DNA from: an uncultured Propionibacteriaceae bacterium
Lineage (GTDB): Bacteria; Actinomycetota; Actinomycetes; Propionibacteriales; Propionibacteriaceae
NCBI GenBank assembly: GCA_936941515.1
Contig: CAKZJI010000438.1
Location: 1 to 5,611 of the forward strand
Length of the DNA stretch: 5,611 nt
Direction of reading: 5' to 3'
Shown here: positions 1 through 5,323 of the stretch, piece after piece
Layout: each line of letters begins with the position of its first letter
Numbering within the stretch: position 1 is the first letter of the stretch
Translations under genes and position numbers: made by a program
The notes under the pieces: model-generated
The model's input: the letters and a program-made list of their open reading frames with translations, nothing else
The model's database searches: none
What the model was told of the DNA's origin: nothing

Positions 1-2
1 CA

Positions 3-203
3 CGCGGCTCCATCGTCGAGATCACCCTCCACTCCGGCAAGAACCGCATCGTGCGGCGCATGCTGGACGCCGTCGGCCACCCGGTCACGCGCCTGGCGCG
101 CACCAGGCTGGGACCGCTGCGGCTGGGTAACCTGCGCCCCGGTGAGACCCGCCCGCTCAGCGGCGAGGAGATCGCCGCGTTGCAGCGGGAGGTCGGGCTG
201 TGA
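3..203 (+). CDS. rluB: RluB/RsuA-family pseudouridine synthase, C-terminal end (partial)
   Basis: Only the last 66 codons are in the window; the catalytic Asp domain and any S4 domain lie upstream of position 1. The visible part carries two conserved C-terminal blocks of the RluB/RsuA/RluE group: a GKNRIVRRML segment followed by VGHPV, and RLGPLRLGNL followed by PGE.R.L. Family members convert specific uridines of ribosomal RNA (RluB acts on 23S rRNA) to pseudouridine in the cytoplasm. The TGA stop overlaps the GTG start of tyrA (GTGA), so the two genes are translationally coupled. In many Actinomycetota this gene follows scpA-scpB and precedes tyrA and/or cmk, which supports RluB over RsuA. 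The family call is firm; the exact target uridine cannot be read from this fragment. Confidence 0.85.
   Translation, partial: RGSIVEITLHSGKNRIVRRMLDAVGHPVTRLARTRLGPLRLGNLRPGETRPLSGEEIAALQREVGL
187..192 (+). promoter_or_regulatory. Shine-Dalgarno site of tyrA
   Basis: GGGAGG, 7 bases before the GTG at 200, lies inside the last codons of the pseudouridine synthase gene. It supports this GTG as the tyrA start. Confidence 0.7.
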
Positions 204-1459
204 GCACGCCCGAGCCGCGGACGTCTGTGTCCACGCACGGCCCGGTACTCATCGTCGGCACCGGGCTGCTGGGAACCTCGCTCGCCCTGGCGCTGTGGAC
301 GGCGGGTGTCGAGGTCCAGCTCTCCGACACCTCGCCCACATCACTGGCACTGGCCCGAGACATGGGGGCGGGAGCACTTCATGGGAAGGACAGCCCCGAG
401 CCACAGATCGTCGTCGTGGCGACTCCTCCCGACGTGACCGCCGACGTCGTCGTTGCGCAGCTGACCGCCCACCCGAATGCCGTGGTCACCGACGTCGCCT
501 CGGTCAAGGAACGGGTTGTTGCCGAGGTCCGGGCCCGAGCGGGAGCGGAGGCGTGCCGGTACGTCGGCTCCCACCCGATGGCCGGCCGGGAGCGCTCGGG
601 CGCCGGCGCCGCTGACTCCGACCTCTTCGCCGGGCGCCCCTGGGTGGTTGTCGGCCAGGACTCGGATCCGGAGGCCGAGCTCATCGTCAGGAACCTGGCG
701 GTGGATGTGGGGGCCACCCCGGTGCGCATGGGGGCGGCGGAGCACGACGCTGCCGTCGCCGCCGTGTCTCACATGCCTCAGCTCATCTCCTCGCTCGTGG
801 CCGCCCGCCTGGAGGAGCTGGGGGAGAGCGCCCTGGCCCTGTCGGGTCAGGGACTTCGCGATGTCACCCGGATCGCGGCCTCGGATCCGCGCCTGTGGTC
901 GGCGATCATCGTGGGCAACGCCGGGCCCGTGGCCGATCTGCTGCGCCAGATCAGCGACGACCTGAGTGCGCTGATCGAGGGCATCGAGGCGGCCGCCTGC
1001 GAGCCGGACAGTACCGAGTACACGGCTCCGGGAGCTGCCCATGCCATTGCCCCGGGAGCCGTCGGAGCGATCACCGACGTCATGGCCAGGGGAAATGCCG
1101 GACGGGCCCGTATCCCCGGAAAGCACGGTGGGGCGCCGCGCCGTTATGCCGAGGTCCAGGTCCTCGTGCCCGACGCCGCCGGCGAGCTCGGTCGGCTCTT
1201 CTCCGACGTCGGCGCCGCCGGTGTCAATATCGAGGACTTCTCCCTGGAGCACTCGGCCGGCCAGAGCGCCGGGATTGCGCTCATCTCCGTCCTGCCGGCA
1301 GCCGCTCAGGGGCTGGAGGAGGCCCTGGACCTGGTGGCCGCCCGCATAGCCGAGGGGGAGAGGCTGTCCCAGGCTGTGCGCTCCGTCGCCGACCTGCTGG
1401 GGTTGCCCCGCAAGAAACTCTATGAGGCCGCGCTGGCGGCCAGGAAGGGAGACCAATGA
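200..1459 (+). CDS. tyrA: Prephenate dehydrogenase with C-terminal ACT domain
   Basis: TyrA oxidatively decarboxylates prephenate to 4-hydroxyphenylpyruvate with NAD(P)+, the committed step to tyrosine. The 419-residue product begins with a Rossmann fold: GTGLLG at 20-25, and Asp43 at the end of the second strand, which favours NAD over NADP. TDVASVK (97-103), SHPMAG (124-129) and SHMPQL (190-195) are the family's active-site blocks; His125 and His191 match the two histidines known in bacterial prephenate dehydrogenases. After a helical dimerisation region comes a PGKHG linker and an ACT domain (about 317-385), which in related enzymes binds aromatic amino acids for feedback inhibition. The GTG start is chosen for its Shine-Dalgarno and the stop/start overlap with the gene before. 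The stop overlaps the tatD ATG (ATGA). No chorismate mutase domain is present, so this is a monofunctional enzyme. Confidence 0.95.
   Translation: MSTPEPRTSVSTHGPVLIVGTGLLGTSLALALWTAGVEVQLSDTSPTSLALARDMGAGALHGKDSPEPQIVVVATPPDVTADVVVAQLTAHPNAVVTDVASVKERVVAEVRARAGAEACRYVGSHPMAGRERSGAGAADSDLFAGRPWVVVGQDSDPEAELIVRNLAVDVGATPVRMGAAEHDAAVAAVSHMPQLISSLVAARLEELGESALALSGQGLRDVTRIAASDPRLWSAIIVGNAGPVADLLRQISDDLSALIEGIEAAACEPDSTEYTAPGAAHAIAPGAVGAITDVMARGNAGRARIPGKHGGAPRRYAEVQVLVPDAAGELGRLFSDVGAAGVNIEDFSLEHSAGQSAGIALISVLPAAAQGLEEALDLVAARIAEGERLSQAVRSVADLLGLPRKKLYEAALAARKGDQ
1443..1451 (+). promoter_or_regulatory. Shine-Dalgarno site of tatD
   Basis: A purine-rich GGAAGGGAG stretch ends 4 bases before the tatD ATG, inside the last codons of tyrA. 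Together with the ATGA overlap it fixes the tatD start at 1456. Confidence 0.65.
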
Positions 1460-2319
1460 CCCTGCCCAGCAGTCTGCCAGCTGCGCCTGAGCCGCTTGAG
1501 ACGCATGTCATCGACAACCACACCCACCTGTATTCGACGCTTGAGCACTCCGGCCTGGACATCGCGACCTCACTCGATGCGGCCGCAGCAGCCGGGGTGA
1601 TCGGGGTCGTCGAGGTGGGCTGCGACGTCCCGTCGTCGAGACTCGCAGCCGAACTGGCCGCTGCGGACCCGAGAGTCCGCGCCGCCGTCGCCATCCACCC
1701 CAACGACGCCGCCCGCACCTTCCAGCGGGGTGGGCTGGCAGCCCTGGACGAGGAGATCGAGCAGATCAGGGCACTGGCGGCCCTGCCAGGCGTGGTAGCC
1801 GTCGGGGAGACCGGCCTGGACTACTACCGCACCCGTCACCCTGAGGCTCAGGGCGTGCAGGCTCACAGCTTCCGGGCACACATCGAGCTGGCGCGGGAGG
1901 CCGGCCTGACACTGGTGATCCACGACCGCGACGCCCACGCCGACATCCTCAAGACCCTGGATGCCGTGAGGCGACCGGAGCGGATCGTGATGCACTGCTT
2001 CTCCGGCGACGCCGACTTCGCTCGCGAGTGCCTGGATCGTGGATTCTGGCTGTCCTACCCGGGGGTCGTCACCTTCGGATCCGCAGGATCGCTGCGGGAG
2101 GCCGCGAAGGCCACGCCCCTGGAACGCATCCTGGTGGAGACCGACGCCCCCTACCTGACCCCCAAACCCCACCGCGGCAAGCCGAATGCACCCTACCTGC
2201 TGCCGCACACCGCCGCCTTCCTGGCAGACCTGCTGGAGGTGCCATTGAGCGAATTCTGCCGCCAGGTGACAGCGAACACCGAGGCCGCCTATGCCGCGAA
2301 GTGGGGCGGCGGTGCCTGA
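1456..2319 (+). CDS. tatD: TatD-family metal-dependent hydrolase (DNase)
   Basis: A TIM-barrel metallohydrolase of the amidohydrolase superfamily; family members are Mg2+-dependent 3'-5' DNases linked to DNA repair, cytoplasmic despite the Tat name. The 287 residues contain all the metal ligands: HTH (His22, His24) on the first strand, Glu118 in GETGLDYY (117-124), His156 in VIHDRD, His180 in MHCFSGD, and Asp230 in VETDAPYL. The PKPHRGKPN and N-T-E blocks near the C terminus are also typical. About 16 residues precede the first strand, slightly more than in the shortest homologues, but the start is fixed by its Shine-Dalgarno and the ATGA overlap with tyrA. In many Actinomycetota tatD lies between metG and rpfB-rsmA; here tyrA precedes it and rsmA follows directly. 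The family is certain; the physiological substrate is not settled. Confidence 0.93.
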   Translation: MTLPSSLPAAPEPLETHVIDNHTHLYSTLEHSGLDIATSLDAAAAAGVIGVVEVGCDVPSSRLAAELAAADPRVRAAVAIHPNDAARTFQRGGLAALDEEIEQIRALAALPGVVAVGETGLDYYRTRHPEAQGVQAHSFRAHIELAREAGLTLVIHDRDAHADILKTLDAVRRPERIVMHCFSGDADFARECLDRGFWLSYPGVVTFGSAGSLREAAKATPLERILVETDAPYLTPKPHRGKPNAPYLLPHTAAFLADLLEVPLSEFCRQVTANTEAAYAAKWGGGA

Positions 2320-3178
2320 GCAGGGGCTGCTTGATCCCCGCACCGTGCGCAGGATCGCCGGTGAGCTGAGTCTCCGCCCCGCCAAGCAGCGCGGTCAGAA
2401 CTTCGTCATCGACGGGAACACCGTGCGGCGCATCGTCGCCCTGTCCGGGATCGGCGCCGAGGACGTGGTGCTGGAGATCGGGCCTGGCTTGGGATCGTTG
2501 ACCCTTGGGCTGCTGGGGGCGGCGCTGGCCGTCACAGCTGTCGAGATCGACGAGCGTCTGGCGGGCAGGCTGCGGCAGACCACCCGGGAACGGCTCGGTC
2601 AGGAGGCTGCCGCAAGACTGGAGATCGTCACCGGTGACGCCCTGCGCGTCAGCGAGCTGCCGGGGGAGCCACCGACAGCGGTCGTTGCGAATCTGCCCTA
2701 CAACGTCTCCGTTCCCGTGCTGCTGCACCTGCTGGAGCGTTTCCCGTCGTGGCGGACCGGCCTGGTGATGGTGCAGCTGGAGGTGGCAGACCGGCTGACC
2801 GCTGAACCCGGGGGCAAGGTCTACGGGGTGCCGTCGGCGAAACTGGCGTGGTGGGCTGCGGCGACGCGGGTCGGGACGGTGCCGCCGAGCGTGTTCTGGC
2901 CGGTCCCGAACGTCGACTCGGGGCTGGTGCGTTTGGAACGCCGCGACCCGCCGGAGACCACCGCCACCCGAGAGCAGGTCTTCGCCGTCATCGACGAGGC
3001 CTTCGCATCCCGGCGCAAGATGCTGCGCTCCTCACTGGCTGGGCTTTTCGGATCCTCAACAGCTGCCGCAGCAGCCATCGAGTCGGCGGGCCTGGACCCG
3101 CAGGCCCGCGGGGAGGTGCTGGATGTGACCCAGCTTGCGGCGATCGCCGCGCAGCTCCCCGCCGAGGCTGCGACCTGA
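2291..3178 (+). CDS. rsmA: 16S rRNA adenine(1518/1519)-N6-dimethyltransferase
   Basis: RsmA (KsgA) uses SAM to dimethylate two adjacent adenines in the 3'-terminal hairpin of 16S rRNA late in 30S assembly; its loss gives kasugamycin resistance. In the 295-residue product the family blocks occur in order: GQNF (35-38), SAM motif I EIGPGLGSLT (62-71), VEID (84-87), GDAL (115-118), catalytic NLPYN (134-138), YGVPSAK (178-184) and FWPVPNVDSG (202-211). The ATG at 2291 has a GAGG 6 bases upstream and overlaps tatD by 29 bases. A GTG at 2312 (288 residues, 8-base overlap) is a real alternative, since homology begins only around residue 13 (LLDP). The gene is embedded in the tatD transcript. In Mycobacterium tuberculosis the order is tatD-rpfB-ksgA-ispE; rpfB is absent here. 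Confidence 0.95.
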   Translation: MPRSGAAVPEQGLLDPRTVRRIAGELSLRPAKQRGQNFVIDGNTVRRIVALSGIGAEDVVLEIGPGLGSLTLGLLGAALAVTAVEIDERLAGRLRQTTRERLGQEAAARLEIVTGDALRVSELPGEPPTAVVANLPYNVSVPVLLHLLERFPSWRTGLVMVQLEVADRLTAEPGGKVYGVPSAKLAWWAAATRVGTVPPSVFWPVPNVDSGLVRLERRDPPETTATREQVFAVIDEAFASRRKMLRSSLAGLFGSSTAAAAAIESAGLDPQARGEVLDVTQLAAIAAQLPAEAAT

Positions 3179-3232
3179 GCGCGAGGTGTGAGTCGTGAGG
3201 CGTCTCCAGGGTGCTGGGGCCTGGTCGGCGTG

Positions 3233-3238
3233 TAGGTT
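3233..3238 (+). promoter_or_regulatory. Possible -10 box for a near-leaderless ispE transcript
   Basis: TAGGTT fits the actinobacterial TANNNT -10 pattern. Its last T is 8 bases before the A of the ispE ATG, so a transcript starting at the usual distance would have a leader of about 0-3 bases. I see no good -35 box about 17 bases upstream (the sequence there is GC-rich, around 3210-3215). This 68-base gap is the only non-coding interval in the + strand run. In GC-rich DNA a TANNNT match can arise by chance, so this is a weak call. Confidence 0.25.
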
Positions 3239-3246
3239 GGGGTGCC

Positions 3247-4155
3247 ATGGTGAAGGTGCGCGTGCCGGGCAAGGTGAACCTGGCTCTGGCCGTCGGCCCG
3301 GTGCGTGCGGACGGATACCACGAACTCGGGACCGTGTTCCAGGCGGTCTCGCTGTTCGATGAGCTGACGGCGCTTCCGGCAGCCCGGGGAGAGTTCCGCC
3401 TGAGCCTCCAGGGAGAGGGAGCTGACGTCTTGCCTGCCGATGAGGACAACCTCGCCATGCGGGCTGCCCGGCTGCTGGCTGCGCATGCGACCGAGGAGGT
3501 GGGCGTCGCCATCCAGGTGCGCAAGCGCATCCCCGTCGCCGGGGGAATGGCCGGGGGATCCGCCGATGCCGCGGCTGCGCTCGTGGCCTGCAATGAGCTC
3601 TGGCAGCTCGGTCTCAGCCAGCCGCAGCTGCACGATCTGGCACGCCAACTCGGCGCGGATGTGCCATTTCTGCTGCACGGCGGCACCGCCATCGGTACCG
3701 ACCGCGGGGACCGCATCGAATCCGTCGCCGCGAGGGGCCGCTGCCACTGGGTGCTGGCCCTCAGCCACCACGGCCTGGCCACGCCAGCGGTGTTCCGGGA
3801 ATTCGACCGGACAGCCTCTCCGGGACCCGCCGTCATCTCCCCAGAGCTGCTGGCCGCGCTTGAGACGGGCGATGTCGCCAGGGTGGGTGGGCTGCTCCGC
3901 AATGATCTTCAGGAGCCTGCGATCCGGTTGCTGCCGGCGCTCGGCGAGGTGCTTGACGAAGGCCGTGACGCGGGGGCGTTGGGTGCGCTGGTCAGCGGCT
4001 CGGGCCCCACTGTCGCGTTCCTCTGCTCTGACGCAGACCAGGCTGCCGCCCTGGGGCGAGGCCTGGTGGGCATCGCTGAGGTCCGGGAGGTCCAGATCGT
4101 CCACGGGCCGGTTCCGGGAGCCCAGATCATCGCTGAGGAGGTGGCCCATGGATGA
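3247..4155 (+). CDS. ispE: 4-(cytidine 5'-diphospho)-2-C-methyl-D-erythritol kinase
   Basis: IspE phosphorylates CDP-methylerythritol with ATP in the MEP (non-mevalonate) route to isoprenoid precursors, in the cytoplasm. The 302 residues show the GHMP-kinase layout: PGKVNLAL (7-14) with the conserved Lys9, the glycine-rich ATP loop PVAGGMAGGSADAAAAL (96-112), GADVPF (136-141) holding the catalytic Asp138, and the C-terminal SGSGPT block (250-255). Length is normal. I place the start at the ATG at 3247 because homology begins a few residues in; a GTG at 3211 would add 12 residues unlike the family. No strong Shine-Dalgarno precedes the ATG, only a G-rich GGTTGGGG, which fits either weak initiation or a leaderless message. 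rsmA lies 68 bases upstream, the usual actinobacterial neighbour; the 3' end overlaps the next gene by 8 bases. Confidence 0.95.
   Translation: MVKVRVPGKVNLALAVGPVRADGYHELGTVFQAVSLFDELTALPAARGEFRLSLQGEGADVLPADEDNLAMRAARLLAAHATEEVGVAIQVRKRIPVAGGMAGGSADAAAALVACNELWQLGLSQPQLHDLARQLGADVPFLLHGGTAIGTDRGDRIESVAARGRCHWVLALSHHGLATPAVFREFDRTASPGPAVISPELLAALETGDVARVGGLLRNDLQEPAIRLLPALGEVLDEGRDAGALGALVSGSGPTVAFLCSDADQAAALGRGLVGIAEVREVQIVHGPVPGAQIIAEEVAHG
4136..4141 (+). promoter_or_regulatory. Strong Shine-Dalgarno of the MarR-family gene, inside ispE
   Basis: AGGAGG, 6 bases before the ATG at 4148, sits in the last codons of ispE. It decides the MarR start among the long upstream open frame, which shadows ispE, and implies coupled translation. 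Confidence 0.75.
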
Positions 4156-4636
4156 GGTCGATGAGGTACAGGCCGCGTGGCAACGGGAACGCCCCGATCT
4201 GGTCACGGAGCCGATGGCCGTGTGGTCCAGAGTGCATCGCCTAGCCGCGATCTTCGACCGTGAGCGGAAAAGATGCTTCGCCGAGCACGAGCTGGAGATC
4301 TGGGAGTTCGACGTGCTGTCGGCCCTCCGGCGCTCCGGCCAGCCCTATCAGCTGTCCCCCGGACAGCTGCTGCAACGCACCCACGTCACCTCCGGCACCA
4401 TGACCAACCGCATCGACCGGCTGCGCAGCCGAGGGCTCGTGAGGCGTTTCGGCGACCCGACGGACCGCCGTGCCGCCGTCATCGAGTTGACCGAGCAGGG
4501 CAGGCTGGCAGTTGACGGTGCCCTGGAGGCCCTGGTCCGGCTGGAGGAGTCGCTGCTCGCAGGGTGGGACGGTCAGCAAAGAGACCAGCTCGCCGGGCTT
4601 CTTCGGCGGTTACTGACCGCCGCGTCGGCGCCGTGA
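4148..4636 (+). CDS. MarR-family transcriptional regulator
   Basis: A 162-residue winged-helix protein of normal MarR length. Helices at about 22-48 would form the dimer interface together with the C-terminal helices (about 118-156). The DNA-binding core runs from IWEFDVLSAL (51-60) through the recognition helix VTSGTMTNRIDRL (80-92) to the wing, marked by DPTDRR (103-108), the family's most recognisable signature; ELTEQG follows. Such proteins are cytoplasmic dimers that usually repress neighbouring or efflux genes and release DNA on binding a small ligand; no ligand can be inferred here. The open frame extends far upstream, but the AGGAGG 6 bases before 4148 fixes the start. It overlaps ispE by 8 bases, so it is co-expressed with the housekeeping run, and its last 27 bases overlap the convergent tetR gene. 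Its target genes are unknown; no divergent partner is next to it. Confidence 0.9.
   Translation: MDEVDEVQAAWQRERPDLVTEPMAVWSRVHRLAAIFDRERKRCFAEHELEIWEFDVLSALRRSGQPYQLSPGQLLQRTHVTSGTMTNRIDRLRSRGLVRRFGDPTDRRAAVIELTEQGRLAVDGALEALVRLEESLLAGWDGQQRDQLAGLLRRLLTAASAP
4604..4622. terminator. Perfect inverted repeat in the convergent MarR/TetR overlap, possible bidirectional terminator
   Basis: CGGCGGT - TACTG - ACCGCCG forms a perfect 7-bp, almost all G:C stem with a 5-base loop. It contains the TAA stop of the tetR gene (4610-4612, - strand) and lies within the last codons of the MarR gene. There is no T-tract on either side, so it is not a classical intrinsic terminator; GC-rich hairpins without T-tracts have been proposed as terminators in Actinomycetota. 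A palindromic CGGCGCCG (4626-4633) follows directly. Position at the meeting point of two transcripts is the main argument. Confidence 0.4.
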
Positions 4637-5281
4637 CTCCACCAGAAGCCTCGGCTCGGCCTTGAGATTCGCCATGCCGTCCCAGGCCAAGTTGATCAGA
4701 TGCCGGGCCACCACCAGCTTCTCCGGCTCGCGGTTGTAGAGCCACTGCTGACCGGTCATGGTCACCAGCCCGACGAGCGCCTGCGCGTAGAGCCTGGCGT
4801 ACTGCGGATCCTGGCCGAGCCGCGAGAACTCCGCGCCCAGGATGTCCTCGACCTGGATGGCGATATCGCTGAGGATCGAGGCGAACGAGCCAGTCGGCTG
4901 GCCCAGCGAGGAGTCCCGTGACAGGATGCGAAAGCCGTCGGGACAGCGATCAATGTAGTCCAGCAACGCCAAGGTTCCCCGCTCCAGTGTTTCCCGGGCA
5001 CCCGACCCTGGGGCTGTCAGGGCCGACCTGATGTCCGAGTGCAGTTCGCGGGTTTCCCGTTCCACCACCGCCTGATATGCGCCGTCCTTGCCGCCGAAGT
5101 GCTCATAGACCACGGGTTTGGACACACCTGCCCGGGCCGCGATCTCCTCGACGGACGCACCCTCGAAGCCCCGCTCCGCGAACACCTCACGTGAGATGTT
5201 GAGCAGCTGCTCCCGCCGCTCGGCGAAGGAGAGGCGCACCCGTGGGTGACGGGCGGCGCGGGCGCTGGGGGGGATGGACAT
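4610..5281 (-). CDS. TetR-family transcriptional regulator
   Basis: A 223-residue TetR/AcrR-type regulator. The N-terminal helix-turn-helix domain (about 20-68) is textbook: RREQLL, VFAERGFEGASVEEIA (33-48), then the recognition helix AGVSKPVVYEHFGGK (51-65). The remainder is a helical ligand-binding and dimerisation domain; LLDYI, GFRIL and LVGLVTMTGQQWL resemble, from memory, a widespread actinobacterial group that includes M. tuberculosis Rv1019 (next to mfd there). Members act as cytoplasmic dimers, often repressing their own operon; the ligand is unknown. The ATG at 5281 is the only ATG before the domain, but its Shine-Dalgarno is weak; the first 15 or so residues are basic and not conserved in TetR proteins generally, and a GTG at 5239 would be a shorter alternative without a better site. 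It ends inside the convergent MarR gene. The tag remnant lies 42 bases upstream on the same strand. Confidence 0.92.
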   Translation of the reverse strand: MSIPPSARAARHPRVRLSFAERREQLLNISREVFAERGFEGASVEEIAARAGVSKPVVYEHFGGKDGAYQAVVERETRELHSDIRSALTAPGSGARETLERGTLALLDYIDRCPDGFRILSRDSSLGQPTGSFASILSDIAIQVEDILGAEFSRLGQDPQYARLYAQALVGLVTMTGQQWLYNREPEKLVVARHLINLAWDGMANLKAEPRLLVESRRRRGGQ

Positions 5282-5282
5282 G

Positions 5283-5311
5283 GAACCCAGTCTCTCGCAT
5301 CACTGAACCCA
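5283..5311 (-). repeat. Direct repeat upstream of the tetR start, possible operator half-sites
   Basis: TGGGTTC (read on the - strand) occurs twice, at 5305-5311 and 5283-5289, 22 bases apart, or about two helical turns. The second copy ends one base before the tetR ATG. The interval 5308-5319 is also a tandem CCCAAC pair on the + strand. TetR proteins usually bind inverted rather than direct repeats, so a role in autoregulation is only a suggestion. Confidence 0.2.
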
Positions 5312-5323
5312 ACCCCAACAGGG

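Noticed and set aside
341..1456. Long - strand open frame (371 codons) opposite tyrA
   Set aside because: It mirrors tyrA almost exactly and its translation is low-complexity and rich in Gly/Arg/Asp with no family motif. Such antisense frames are common in GC-rich DNA.
3206..3224. Weak inverted repeat CCAGG/CCTGG between rsmA and ispE as a terminator
   Set aside because: The stem is only 5 bp with a 9-base loop and no T-tract, and competing pairings exist. It is not enough to call.
3211..3246. Upstream GTG start for ispE
   Set aside because: The 12 extra residues do not resemble IspE N-termini, and the ATG at 3247 starts directly before the conserved PGKVNLAL block.
3440..4147. N-terminal extension of the MarR open frame into ispE
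   Set aside because: The extension is the shifted-frame shadow of ispE, rich in Ser/Pro/Arg/Trp. The AGGAGG before 4148 and the normal MarR length support the short form, so there is no fusion protein.
2821..4206. Long - strand open frame (461 codons) spanning rsmA and ispE
   Set aside because: It crosses two well-supported genes on the other strand and its translation has no recognisable motif. It is a composition effect.
664..4812. Six GGATCC sites scattered across the window
   Set aside because: They are slightly more frequent than a rough expectation, but all lie within coding sequence and are explained by ordinary GC-rich codons. There is no regular spacing.
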